A stretch of DNA of 46,784 bases from Phycisphaerae bacterium (lineage in GTDB: Bacteria > Planctomycetota > Phycisphaerae > Sedimentisphaerales > UBA12454): contig JAPLMW010000002.1 of the NCBI GenBank assembly GCA_026386845.1, positions 1 through 46,784 on the forward strand, given 5' to 3'. The notes under the pieces were generated by a model. It worked only from the letters and a program-made list of their open reading frames with translations, was not told the DNA's origin and made no database searches. Position numbers and translations under genes: made by a program. This document shows, piece after piece, positions 8,401-15,291 of the stretch. Each line of letters opens with the position of its first letter. The stretch's first letter is position 1.

Positions 8401-8508
8401 GAAAGTAATTACGCCTTCACGATTGGTGCTTCCGGCCAGGCAGGACCTGTTTTGGTTAAAAGTAGGGTTTCCGTAAAATCTTTTCAGGCTACGCCGGAAG
8501 CAAGATAA
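5431..8508 (+). CDS. Large GspK-like minor pseudopilin/secretion protein
   Basis: Protein of 1025 residues starting MINNFIKRFESDRIGSALIM, with one N-terminal membrane helix (VVLTVLLSIIAVMFVAVA). It lacks the +5 Glu, as GspK proteins do. It has three N-I-N-T-A motifs, near residues 197, 358 and 678, the last as RININTAPTYVLAQLPW. Such motifs mark the helical SAM-like domains of GspK. A WADADGDGIADSKWF stretch near residue 165 looks like an Asp-rich metal site. Usual GspK proteins are about 300-400 residues, so this one is greatly expanded. The last 200 residues are Ser/Thr/Gly-rich. AAAGAAG about 8 bases upstream of ATG 5431 is a weak ribosome site. It probably caps the pseudopilus encoded upstream. 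Confidence 0.75.
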   Translation: MINNFIKRFESDRIGSALIMTVVLTVLLSIIAVMFVAVARMDMASTGNIADNKMLESSVKSIIELINWQLVLDVPGAAGQEYYDYPDANDAWLASIEPYESASGIYKWRQISDVTNYLHQHSYPTTDVDTDPPGIREVIKDYPEIKLNPDGTIQNNDTWADADGDGIADSKWFELANMRSSKGKQIFAAVRIIDNSGMVNINTAHEFNANDPNISEIDGSGQMQVNLNGLLKGIDTINTLHNTRCGGSGDPNRNSYTQNVIWQYGEPNGNYFPFDISDELELKYRYCIDSKFKCRFETSDPCTAKTYGNPGSLYDASSNWGLGDWQNRVAEPNNIDRRHMLTALNLDRIIDPAGSKMTNINTADVDALYRSIRRGIIDACDNFPDVNKIAAQLAVNIIDYRDSNSNVTVFHNSDNDSNYYGFERPCIYISELAYRGGVDGNSYAIELYKPYPEDANPDPNWQLIIKKPASSDITVSITNWSGTSQFYVIDWNDPCCPLNAINIGQEISNIAHTEIFNGSSTILLTRRVNDVNVVVDSVPVPGSWMIADGNSHSLQRDITPAKCIRRSWDPNTNGSGSPTLGSGNPYLSSDSNFIQAHPKNGLFTNIGEIGMILRKAAYYPAVGGSNNGVIGYDSSADVESEVRLNLADPNFQKIFKYLTVWPPSYVSDQNETKIKGRININTAPTYVLAQLPWVSLRSGTYNDPNLAKAIVAYRDKMAISGGPDYRGSDPCGFRNIGQLCDVNLGSTNYSINYYGRDGFEQVGFPDLDPNDGAVDDFKERDLIFTRISDLVTVRSDVFTAYILVRIGTDGPQRRVVTILDRSDVKPSDYWTQWTSAAIGTPGTAAGTISELGVNVSYNGEIQGSLVNPPPSWQPMTTFSGGTIRNPPPVKFGSIKLQGDSAAPTNTIFFSKPVVDPIMAIWSLGCPGTTASFVFQFPPTQPTIESGGPSAENSNGTSITRIGNTISGVEGSGTIKFHGTFQWISWTCPVFESNYAFTIGASGQAGPVLVKSRVSVKSFQATPEAR

Positions 8509-8543
8509 AATAGTCGATGGTTACCGGTTGTTAGTAAAAAAAT

Positions 8544-8566
8544 AAGGCCCGCCTGAGGCGGGCCTT
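8544..8566 (-). terminator. Rho-independent terminator of the cold shock gene
   Basis: Ten-base stem AAGGCCCGCC/GGCGGGCCTT with a TGA loop. On the minus strand it is followed by TATTTTTTT. On the plus strand a GGTTTTT run follows, so it may also stop transcription from the pseudopilin operon. Confidence 0.85.
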
Positions 8567-8592
8567 GGTTTTTCGAGTTGTGTGCCGCTTGG

Positions 8593-8796
8593 TTAAGCAG
8601 GAACTACATTGGTCGCGCAGGGTCCTTTTTTGCCCTGGCCGATGTCAAACGTGACGCTTTGGCCTTCATCGAGAGATTTGTAGCCTGCGGCCTTAATTTC
8701 CGAATGATGCACGAACAAATCTTCGGTGCCGTCGTCCGGTGTAATAAAGCCATATCCCTTACTCGCATTGAACCATTTTACTTTGCCTGTACTCAC
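8593..8796 (-). CDS. Cold shock protein (CspA family)
   Basis: Single cold-shock domain of 67 residues. It contains [15 protein letters not shown] (RNP1-type KGYGFI) and DLFVHHSEI (RNP2-type LFVHHS), the nucleic-acid binding surface of the family. It ends [10 protein letters not shown] as many Csp proteins do. The start is GTG, with AAGGAGT ideally placed upstream (8804-8810). Members bind single-stranded RNA or DNA and act as RNA chaperones. The gene stands alone between a terminator and a long AT-rich 5' region (8797-8890). Confidence 0.95.
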   Translation of the reverse strand: MSTGKVKWFNASKGYGFITPDDGTEDLFVHHSEIKAAGYKSLDEGQSVTFDIGQGKKGPCATNVVPA

Positions 8797-8890
8797 TTGA
8801 TTACTCCTTAAATGCTGTTAAAAAAAACAACTAAATATCTCTCTGTTTTTATTTATAGGGAAGTACTTCAGGGTTTTTACGGACAAAATT

Positions 8891-9226
8891 CTAAACAAAT
8901 ATTTGATGGATAGCCGCGGTTATCAGCCAGGCCGTGAATGAAAAAGCCACCGTTGGGAGTATTGAAATCTGCTTTTTGAAGCATAAAAAAGCCGTGATAA
9001 AGAAAAATACGGTGGGAATTATCCCCCATAACACGCCTCTTGTGTAATCCGTCATTAATTTAAAGTCGCCGGGCTTGTCGGACCACAGCCACAAAAGGAC
9101 TATCAGTGTTGTTATCGGGGCTGTCGCTATTAAACCCGCAAAAGCGGGGGCCTTTTTGCCGATTTGAGAGCAGAAAATGATTATTACAATTGTTATTAAA
9201 AGCTTGATAAGAAATTTCACATCCAT
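8891..9226 (-). CDS. Small integral membrane protein, DUF3147-like
   Basis: 111-residue protein with about four hydrophobic segments: FLIKLLITIVIIIFCS, an ATAPITTLIVLLWLW helix, GIIPTVFFFITAFLCF and LPTVAFSFTAWLITA. The GKKAPAFAGLIATAPITTLIVL pattern after the first helix resembles the DUF3147 family, whose function is not known. GAGAGGT lies 5-6 bases before ATG 9226. No functional neighbour gives a clue. Confidence 0.6.
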   Translation of the reverse strand: MDVKFLIKLLITIVIIIFCSQIGKKAPAFAGLIATAPITTLIVLLWLWSDKPGDFKLMTDYTRGVLWGIIPTVFFFITAFLCFKKQISILPTVAFSFTAWLITAAIHQIFV

Positions 9227-9420
9227 ACATTACCTCTCGTATTTTGTTTATCGGTTGCGCCGCTCGTCACGGTTACGTTATACGTAGGACGATAGACGGA
9301 ACGAGCCTCGCAACCGCAACCGTTTAACGTTGACATTAGAATTTTGGTCATTAGGATTTGTTTAGGATTTAGAAACTTGTCCGCCACAGCCTTGGCGACG
9401 GCGGATTAGAATTTAGGGTT
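9227..9420. repeat. Intergenic repeat mosaic
   Basis: No gene seen. It holds an inverted repeat with CGGTTGCG and CGCAACCG ends (about 9263-9320), a TTAGGATTTGTTTAGGATTTAG stutter, and a copy (9372-9406) of the repeat found at 8-42. Confidence 0.5.
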
Positions 9421-10470
9421 TTAATTTAGCTTTGCTCTTAACGTTTCTGCCCGCAGAATGTCTCTTTGTTCCGGGTCAAGGTTTTGACCTTTGTTTATCT
9501 GCAGGTGAGCCGGCTGAGTAAGCAGAAACAGCTCGTTTATTGTGTCGATGGAAATTTCTTTTATCCTGCCCATATTGACGCCCATTCGCAGGTTGCTCAA
9601 AAGGAACATTGCCTCGTGCGAGCTGATAAGTCTTGCACTTTTCAATAAGGCCAGTGCCCGGGAAATTTTATCGTCGAGGATATTCGCGTCTTTTACCATT
9701 AATCTGTCGCGTGCAAGTCTTTCGTACTCGACGATTTTGGGGATTATTAACGTCATAAAATCTTCAACGGTTTTTTCTTCGCTGATGCCGAGCGTAACCT
9801 GATTCGAAATCTGGAAGAAATCGCCGACCGCTTCCGTGCCTTCGCCGAATAGGCCGCGAATAGCGAGGTTCATATCCTTAGCCGCCTCGAAAAGCTTTTT
9901 GAGCTGGTCGGTCATTTTAAGGCCGGGCAGGTGAACCATCACGGAAACCCTGATGCCGCTGCCGAGATTGGTGGGGCAGGCGGTTAAAAATCCGAGTTTC
10001 GGACTGAAGGCATATTCAATTTTTCTGCCGATGGCATCGTCAATATCGTTAATTCGCTGCCAGCATTTATCGAGATTAAGACCTGCGGCAAAAACGGCCA
10101 GTCTTAAATGGTCTTCCTCGTTTATCTGGGCTGCGAAAAGCTCGTTTGTGGCGATAACAACGCCTCGCGGCCCTTTGCCTGCGGCCAGATTTCTGCTGAT
10201 AAGCTGTCTTTCAATGAGTAAATCTCTTTCAAGACCGCTGCCGCCGGCGATATCGACAAAGAAAATATCACCGAGCAGGTCGAGAGAAAGAATGGCATCC
10301 TTAAGTGTTTGCAGAATTTCCTGTTTTTCCCTGTCGTCGCAGCGGGAAATAAACTTATGCCCCGCCAGATTGCGGGCAAGTCTTATTCGAGACGATATCA
10401 CTATATCGGACAGCGGCGATTCCGAGCAGAACCACTGTGAAAGTCTTGAGCTTAATTCGTTAAGTCTCAT
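9421..10470 (-). CDS. mcsB: Protein-arginine kinase McsB
   Basis: 349 residues, normal length for McsB, which phosphorylates arginines on proteins to mark them for the ClpCP protease (known from Firmicutes). Family signatures are SSRIRLARN near residue 26, NEEDHLRL with the catalytic Glu near 136, and LTACPTNLGSGIRVSVMVHLP with the conserved active-site Cys. GLFGEGTEAVGDFFQISNQ and a C-terminal helical domain with RMGVNMG follow. The start overlaps the mcsA stop by ATGA, so the two are co-translated. No ctsR or clpC lies nearby, unlike in Bacillus. Confidence 0.95.
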   Translation of the reverse strand: MRLNELSSRLSQWFCSESPLSDIVISSRIRLARNLAGHKFISRCDDREKQEILQTLKDAILSLDLLGDIFFVDIAGGSGLERDLLIERQLISRNLAAGKGPRGVVIATNELFAAQINEEDHLRLAVFAAGLNLDKCWQRINDIDDAIGRKIEYAFSPKLGFLTACPTNLGSGIRVSVMVHLPGLKMTDQLKKLFEAAKDMNLAIRGLFGEGTEAVGDFFQISNQVTLGISEEKTVEDFMTLIIPKIVEYERLARDRLMVKDANILDDKISRALALLKSARLISSHEAMFLLSNLRMGVNMGRIKEISIDTINELFLLTQPAHLQINKGQNLDPEQRDILRAETLRAKLN

Positions 10471-11066
10471 TGCATCGCCTTTAGCTGGTCCCGCAGTTTT
10501 GCGGCAAGCTCGTAATCTTCATTTCGCACCGCCTGCTCAAGCTGTTTTTCGAGTTCTTTCACTCGTGGTGAGCCTGCCTGCCCTGAGCTTGCCGAATGGG
10601 TCGAATCCATTTCATTTTCAGTTTTTATTTCTTTTTTATCCTTCGTAGTATCGCTGCTGGATGCTGTCTGTGACTCGACGGAATTTGTTGAAGTCGATAT
10701 GCCGCCGGGGATTTTTCCTTTGTGTGTCAGGTTGCCGTCGTGGGCTTTTTCGATAATCACCTGCAGGTTCCGTTCGAAAATTTCATAATCCTTCGGACAG
10801 CCAAGCAAAGCCTGTTTGCGGAATATCTCCATAGTCATGCCGCAAACCGGACAGCTTTTTTCTGCTTCACCCCGGCCTTGCTCGTCGGGCTGCTGATGTG
10901 CGGCTATCAGGGAACCTAAAAGTTCGTTGAGCGAAAGCTGGCTTTTTATTGTTATGCCTTCTTTTTGTGCGCAGCTCTGGCACAGGTGACTTTCAGTTCG
11001 CTGGCCGTCAATTATCTCGGTCAGATGAACTGTCGCGGTTCGGGTTTTGCAAATATTACACTGCAT
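10467..11066 (-). CDS. mcsA: McsA, zinc-binding activator of the McsB arginine kinase
   Basis: 199 residues. The N-terminal zinc-finger region has CNIC (3-6), CQSC (29-32) and CPVC (about 72-75). The fourth motif, usually CxxC, is reduced to one cysteine (GCPKDYEIF). The C-terminus carries a UVR/coiled-coil motif (KELEKQLEQAVRNEDYELAAKLRDQLK). Between them is a low-complexity Ser/Thr/Lys linker. In it residues about 154-165 (STHSASSGQAGS) are encoded by an interspersed repeat (10573-10605). McsA activates McsB (family knowledge) and the overlap with mcsB supports pairing. Confidence 0.9.
   Translation of the reverse strand: MQCNICKTRTATVHLTEIIDGQRTESHLCQSCAQKEGITIKSQLSLNELLGSLIAAHQQPDEQGRGEAEKSCPVCGMTMEIFRKQALLGCPKDYEIFERNLQVIIEKAHDGNLTHKGKIPGGISTSTNSVESQTASSSDTTKDKKEIKTENEMDSTHSASSGQAGSPRVKELEKQLEQAVRNEDYELAAKLRDQLKAMQ
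10573..10605. repeat. Interspersed repeat in frame inside mcsA
   Basis: The unit with core CCCTGAGCTTGCCGAATGGG belongs to the family seen at 2442-2455 (ATTCGGCAAGCTCA) and, more loosely, at 17476-17499 (TCCTTCGGCAGGCTCAGG). It adds about 11 codons to the mcsA linker without breaking the frame. Confidence 0.6.
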
Positions 11067-11162
11067 AAGTCTTTGTCTATAAATAAGTTATATACAAACC
11101 TGTTTTCCTGCCATTACTAATATCGGCAATAAAACTATAGGACTAAACGGATGATTTTTCGT

Positions 11163-11225
11163 CCCGTTAGAAACAAGGCATTTATGATGCCTGACGGCTG
11201 CCAAAGGTAGCCCGTTTCTAACGGG
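11163..11225. repeat. 63-bp palindromic element, copy 1 (at the queD stop)
   Basis: Bounded by CCCGTTAG and CTAACGGG, with two internal hairpins (GGCAT/ATGCC and CTGCC AAA GGTAG). It aligns over its full length with copies at 16783-16845 and 42593-42655. Its right arm contains the TAG stop codon of queD (11218-11220 on the minus strand). Confidence 0.85.
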
Positions 11226-11586
11226 ATTCGCCGTATCTGGTTTTGCAGCCCGGCGTTTCCGTTACTTCTACATATAGCAAATCGATATTTTTAGGCAACT
11301 GGCTTTTTATACTGTCGTAAATATATCGGGCGACATTTTCAGCGGAAGCATTGGTATTTTCAAAGCATTCTAAATCTTCCAGTTTCCGCCCGTCAAGCCG
11401 GCACACTATGCTTTCCAGAATTTTTTTGAGCTTATTAAAATCGAAAAGCAAACCATTATCGTCGAGACCCTGGCCGCCGACAGCCGCTTCAGCTTTCCAG
11501 TCGTGCCTGTGACAGGATTCCGTCATATCAGCGAATTTAAGCTGATGGCTCGCGCGAAAATTTGTTGTTACGGCTATTCTATACAA
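11218..11586 (-). CDS. queD: QueD/6-pyruvoyltetrahydropterin synthase-family protein
   Basis: 122 residues, the size of QueD, which makes 6-carboxytetrahydropterin from dihydroneopterin triphosphate in queuosine synthesis. Zinc ligands appear as the His of FRASHQL and both His of CHRHDW. DFNKLKKILES, LECFENTNASAENVA and the terminal VTETPGCKTRYGE match the family. The catalytic Cys normally sits four residues before the HxH. Here the only Cys lies directly before it, so activity toward the usual substrate is uncertain. The stop codon falls inside a 63-bp palindrome. The gene overlaps coaD by 13 bases. No other queuosine gene is near. Confidence 0.82.
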   Translation of the reverse strand: MYRIAVTTNFRASHQLKFADMTESCHRHDWKAEAAVGGQGLDDNGLLFDFNKLKKILESIVCRLDGRKLEDLECFENTNASAENVARYIYDSIKSQLPKNIDLLYVEVTETPGCKTRYGESR

Positions 11587-12098
11587 TTGTCTCGTTCCTG
11601 CTTTGTGCCTATTTCCGCAAGGCGCTTTTGAAGTTTTTCAAAAACCTCCTGCGGTATCAGGTTCGATACATTTCCGCCGAGTCTGGCAATCTCTCTAATC
11701 ATTGTTGAACTTGTGAAACCATACTGTTCGCTGGTCATAACGAAAACAGTTTCGATGCCTGCGACTGCACGGTTGGTCATCGCAAGCTGAAACTCATACT
11801 GAACGTCTGTCAGGTTTCGCAGGCCTCGCAGCATTGCTGTCGCTCCGACGCTGGCCGCATATTCGACCGTCAGGCAGTCATAACTTTGAACGCTTACGCC
11901 CGGTATATCCTTAACCAGCGGCTTTATCATTTCGACGCGCTCAGCGAGAGTAAAAAGCAGGTCTTTTGATGGGCTGTTGCCTACCGCGACAATCAGTTCG
12001 TCAAAAAGTTTTATGCCTCGATGGATTACATCCAGATGCCCGTTGGTTATCGGGTCGAATGAGCCGGGGAAAACCGCTCTGACAAATCTCTTTGCCAT
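11574..12098 (-). CDS. coaD: Phosphopantetheine adenylyltransferase
   Basis: 174 residues, slightly longer than usual (about 160). CoaD transfers AMP from ATP to 4'-phosphopantetheine, the penultimate step of coenzyme A synthesis. The nucleotidyltransferase signature is complete: AVFPGSFDPITNGHLDVI with the GHLD form of (T/H)xGH, AMLRGLRNLTDVQYEFQLAMTN, and MTSEQYGFTSSTMIREIA as the C-terminal ISSTxIR equivalent. An AAAGGCATTATATG context gives a fair ribosome site. It overlaps queD, suggesting joint transcription. Confidence 0.95.
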   Translation of the reverse strand: MAKRFVRAVFPGSFDPITNGHLDVIHRGIKLFDELIVAVGNSPSKDLLFTLAERVEMIKPLVKDIPGVSVQSYDCLTVEYAASVGATAMLRGLRNLTDVQYEFQLAMTNRAVAGIETVFVMTSEQYGFTSSTMIREIARLGGNVSNLIPQEVFEKLQKRLAEIGTKQERDNCIE

Positions 12099-12159
12099 AT
12101 AATGCCTTTCAATTTATGAAACTGATAAGATTATAACCGAAATATCCTCTGCGTCAAAT

Positions 12160-12915
12160 TTATCCGCCGTAGGCAGGGATATCATGCGCTGCGCAGAGCG
12201 CAATTATCTTTTCGCGGTTTAGCCGTCGCCGCAACGGCGACGCATTAATTTTCGATTCGCACCTGTTTATAACTTTCTCGACAAGTTTAAGCGCCTCTTT
12301 TGCGCTTGCCGCACAAACAAATAATCCATGCTTTTCAAGAAATAATATTTTCGGCCTTCGCCCGTATCTTTTCTGATATTGAATTGTTAGTTTGCCGACC
12401 TTTTTAGCAAGCTCATACCCCGGCTTTGCGTAAGAAACCCATAAAGGCGCGGGTTTCATATCGGCAAACAATTTTTCCAGTTCAGCCTTTCCATTTTTAG
12501 TGATTAAAAATGCGCAAACCATAATCGGATGAAGATGAATAACGTATTTGTCTAAAAATGCGTGCAGATTGCTTTCAATCGAAGGCTTTATATTGCCTTG
12601 GCAGGCCGCGGTTAATCGGCGGGAAATTTCCAGCCCCCTTTTTTTCGGCGAAAGTCTGCTTAATTTTTTATCTTTTACTATTTCTCGAACTTTTTGCAGG
12701 TTTATTTTGCACCAGCCCTTTTTTGCGCTCATATTTTTAAGTTCGGTGCCGCTTGCCTTTATGAACATATATTTTCCGTCAGGCGTCTTTACGCTCGTAT
12801 TCCCGCTGGCCCCGCAGGTTAAATCAGGGTCTCTGCCCACCCTGCGGCTGATATAGATAAGTTCTGCGAGTCCCGCACCTTCTTTAATTCTGTTTTTAAC
12901 TTCGCTATATTTCAT
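12160..12915 (-). CDS. Class II aldolase/adducin-family protein
   Basis: 251 residues. Class II aldolase fold signatures are CGASGNTSVK near residue 35, FIKASGTELKNM near 53, ESNLHAFL with the conserved Glu, and VIHLHPIMVCAF with zinc-binding His residues. A later EKHGLFV supplies the third His. The sequence most resembles the aldolase part of rhamnulose-1-phosphate aldolase-type proteins, but the sugar substrate cannot be told. It lies 61 bases upstream of coaD on the same strand, with no sugar pathway genes nearby. Confidence 0.8.
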   Translation of the reverse strand: MKYSEVKNRIKEGAGLAELIYISRRVGRDPDLTCGASGNTSVKTPDGKYMFIKASGTELKNMSAKKGWCKINLQKVREIVKDKKLSRLSPKKRGLEISRRLTAACQGNIKPSIESNLHAFLDKYVIHLHPIMVCAFLITKNGKAELEKLFADMKPAPLWVSYAKPGYELAKKVGKLTIQYQKRYGRRPKILFLEKHGLFVCAASAKEALKLVEKVINRCESKINASPLRRRLNREKIIALCAAHDIPAYGG

Positions 12916-13218
12916 ATATAAATCTTTAAATCCTTGAAAGCCTTGTATAATTCACTGAATATTTGGAAGGTGCGGGATTCATCCCGCACCTTCTTTATAT
13001 TCTATTTTTTAAATCTATCTTAATTATACAACCTTTCGATTCTTAAAAAAATATGAATAATTAACTTAATATTTAGAAGGTGCGGGGTTCATTCCAAATA
13101 ATGTAGCCTTGATAGACTTTTTTTGCAAGAAAGTTATTGTTGTTTAGCCCCGCCAATACCTTGGCGGGGTTCGTATTCTCAATTTTCGACACCGCCGCCG
13201 CAAGCAGGGAGAAAACGG
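12916..13218. repeat. Intergenic region with hairpin repeats
   Basis: No gene seen. A perfect 13-bp hairpin GAAGGTGCGGGAT/ATCCCGCACCTTC spans 12966-12993. A decayed second copy with similar flank (TATTTxGAAGGTGCGGG) starts at 13071. A further hairpin, AGCCCCGCC/GGCGGGGTT (13146-13171), belongs to the TTAGCCCC family. It is in the right place to follow the DUF4041 gene, but has no T run on that strand. Confidence 0.6.
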
Positions 13219-14928
13219 CTATTTCGATGGAGTTTCGGTAGGTATATCTGAAGTTAACATGGTTGCTTCGGAAATCTCACGATCAACAGGCTCAAGTTTA
13301 AGTTGCCGTTTGAGCCATGCTTCACGCAAAGCCGGGGTCTCTTTGATAGCCTTTTCTATGGAAAGACTTTCACGATATTCCCTTGCTTCCGCCATCATAG
13401 TCCATTTCACTGTAAGGCCAAATTTTTCAACTTCTTCACGAATATGTTTAAGATCAACTTTGAAAAATTCTTTGCGATGATTTACTTTGTTCATTTGCAT
13501 CATCACGAAATGTTTGTGCAACTGGCACTCCAGCGCCGGGGCATCTTCACTGGAAATTAGTGCGTGAACATCAAATTCAAAAGGCACACTTGAATCCCCA
13601 AGTTCCTTTACTCTGTCTAAGGGGTCCCATCGACGTGTCAAACCAATTTTATACACATCTTCTCCGAACGAGCCTACATTTGAAATGATATAGACATGCC
13701 CTCGTTTTGTTTGTTGCGCCATCGATATTGCCCGTTGATTCCGCTCTTCTGCTTGCTTTAGTTTTTCTGAAAGTTCCTGAAGTTGTTGTTCATATTGTGT
13801 CTTTTGCTCAGAAGTAGCTTTTTCAATCTGCTGACGGGCATTCTCCATTGCTTTCCGTAAAATCTCCTCTTCCTTCACTGCATCACGTTTAGCTTGTTCA
13901 TACTCCCGCTGAGCCTTTTCCTCTTCACGAATTTGTTCTTTGATGCGTCTCTGCTCTTCACGTTCCTGCAGCTTGAGTTCTTGTGCAATAGTCGCCCACT
14001 TCAGTTCATTAATCCGTGCATTAAGATATTCCTCGGTAATCCTTGCTTCCCTAAATGCTTTTCCATTGTAATTAACGACTGCGAAAGCGTCGCGAATTTC
14101 TTGTTCTAACGTCCCAACATTATCATGTCTAACTCTGGAAAGAATAGAATCAACTTTCCCATTGAACGCATCGACAACAAAATTGATAGCAGTATCACGA
14201 CGGTTCATTTCTACATATTCACAGGTAGCTGCTGTATTATTTCGAATCATTGTCTTTGTGCATTCTCTTGCCGCTTTCAGTGCTTGGCCAGCCTGAGTAT
14301 GACCGAAATCTTCAGCTAAATCGTCTAACAAACTTTGTGTAGGAATAATATATTGATCACCATAACCTCTGATAATATTTTTCATCGCCTTGGCGGTATG
14401 TTCATAAAGTGTAGCATTCTTCATTATTTCATAAGCGCCGCCAGCAATTTCTTTAGCCTTTATATTAGCTATATCAATAATCTGTTTTGCTTGTGTAGTA
14501 GCAGAATCCAGGGTTGCCTGAGTTTCATCCTTCATTGCTTTGGCTTGTTGCTTTGCTTCCGATGCAATTGTATTTGCTTCATTTTTTGCTGTTGCTAAAA
14601 GGGTATCAACTCCTTGCTGTGTATTTGCTGTTAATTGGTGAGCATCGGTAGTTGCCTTATCCAAGATATTTTTAGCTTCGTGAACCATCTCTTGAGCTTT
14701 TGTATCAGCATCTGCAACACTTGCCCATTTAGCAAGACGCTGAACATTAGCTTTCAGAACAGAAATGTATTTTGCACATTTTTGAATATCTTGTTGGTAT
14801 TTTGTTTTTTGATTAGATAATTCAGTATCGAGAGATGAGATTTGTTTTTGAGATGCAGAAAGCAAGAAAAGCAAATAGATTACCACTGCGAGTATTACGA
14901 CTAACAAAATAACCAGTGGCATTACCAT
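13219..14928 (-). CDS. Membrane-anchored coiled-coil DUF4041 protein with C-terminal GIY-YIG (T5orf172-type) nuclease domain
   Basis: About 569 residues. AGGAGG lies at the right distance before ATG 14928, so I prefer it to ATG 14955, where the site itself would be coding. The N-terminus has one membrane helix (LVILLVVILAVVIYLLFLL), then a long Ala/Lys/Glu-rich helix with many EAK repeats. A DUF4041-like block follows (about residues 220-320, with AVVNYNGKAFREARITEEYLNARINELKW nearby). Next comes a charged coiled coil rich in EE/RR, then a GIY-YIG-like domain: GHVYIISN, DVYKIGLTRRWDPLDRV and ALECQLHKHF with the candidate catalytic Glu. T5orf172 domains are common in phages and accessory islands. 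The target is unknown. The gene is AT-rich and sits beside two other nuclease systems. Confidence 0.75.
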   Translation of the reverse strand: MVMPLVILLVVILAVVIYLLFLLSASQKQISSLDTELSNQKTKYQQDIQKCAKYISVLKANVQRLAKWASVADADTKAQEMVHEAKNILDKATTDAHQLTANTQQGVDTLLATAKNEANTIASEAKQQAKAMKDETQATLDSATTQAKQIIDIANIKAKEIAGGAYEIMKNATLYEHTAKAMKNIIRGYGDQYIIPTQSLLDDLAEDFGHTQAGQALKAARECTKTMIRNNTAATCEYVEMNRRDTAINFVVDAFNGKVDSILSRVRHDNVGTLEQEIRDAFAVVNYNGKAFREARITEEYLNARINELKWATIAQELKLQEREEQRRIKEQIREEEKAQREYEQAKRDAVKEEEILRKAMENARQQIEKATSEQKTQYEQQLQELSEKLKQAEERNQRAISMAQQTKRGHVYIISNVGSFGEDVYKIGLTRRWDPLDRVKELGDSSVPFEFDVHALISSEDAPALECQLHKHFVMMQMNKVNHRKEFFKVDLKHIREEVEKFGLTVKWTMMAEAREYRESLSIEKAIKETPALREAWLKRQLKLEPVDREISEATMLTSDIPTETPSK

Positions 14929-14955
14929 ATTCGTCCTCCTAATTTTAGTATTCAA

Positions 14956-15291
14956 ATTATACCCTTAAATCGGGCGGAAAACAATGAAAAATACGGCGAA
15001 GCCGTTCCTATAACTAACGACTATCGACTAAAAACTAACGACTTGCTATGTCCAGATAAGCAAAAATGCGCAACAAAAAAGTTGCGCGCTTTGAAAAAAT
15101 AAAAAAATTTTTCTCCATATTTAATAAACACTTACGAATTCCAGACAAAATTTTCTTGATCAAATTTCGACAAAAACGCGCAACCTTTCAGGTAATACGG
15201 AAGGGCATAGTTAGCCCCTCGGCCTTAATTCGCCGAAGCCTTGGCGAAGGCGGATGCCGAGGGGTTCAGAGATTTAAAACAGGAGATAAAA
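14956..15291. repeat. Intergenic region with repeats upstream of the HNH gene
   Basis: No gene seen in the first 240 bases. It holds an ACTAACGACTATCGACTA-type repeat (about 15012-15045), related to 3757-3785. A GC-rich hairpin, TTAGCCCCTCGG...CCGAGGGGTT (15210-15266), encloses a copy of the CGCCGAAGCC/GGCGAAGGCGG repeat. The region also has AT-rich stretches (15100-15180). Confidence 0.55.

Noticed and set aside
8118-8476. Open frames of 76 and 136 residues on both strands inside the GspK-like gene
   Set aside because: They are shadows of the GspK-like coding frame, with low-complexity translations and no start signals.
13071-13096. Repeated GAAGGTGCGGG units as a possible CRISPR array
   Set aside because: Only two copies, one decayed, with no regular spacer and no cas genes nearby.
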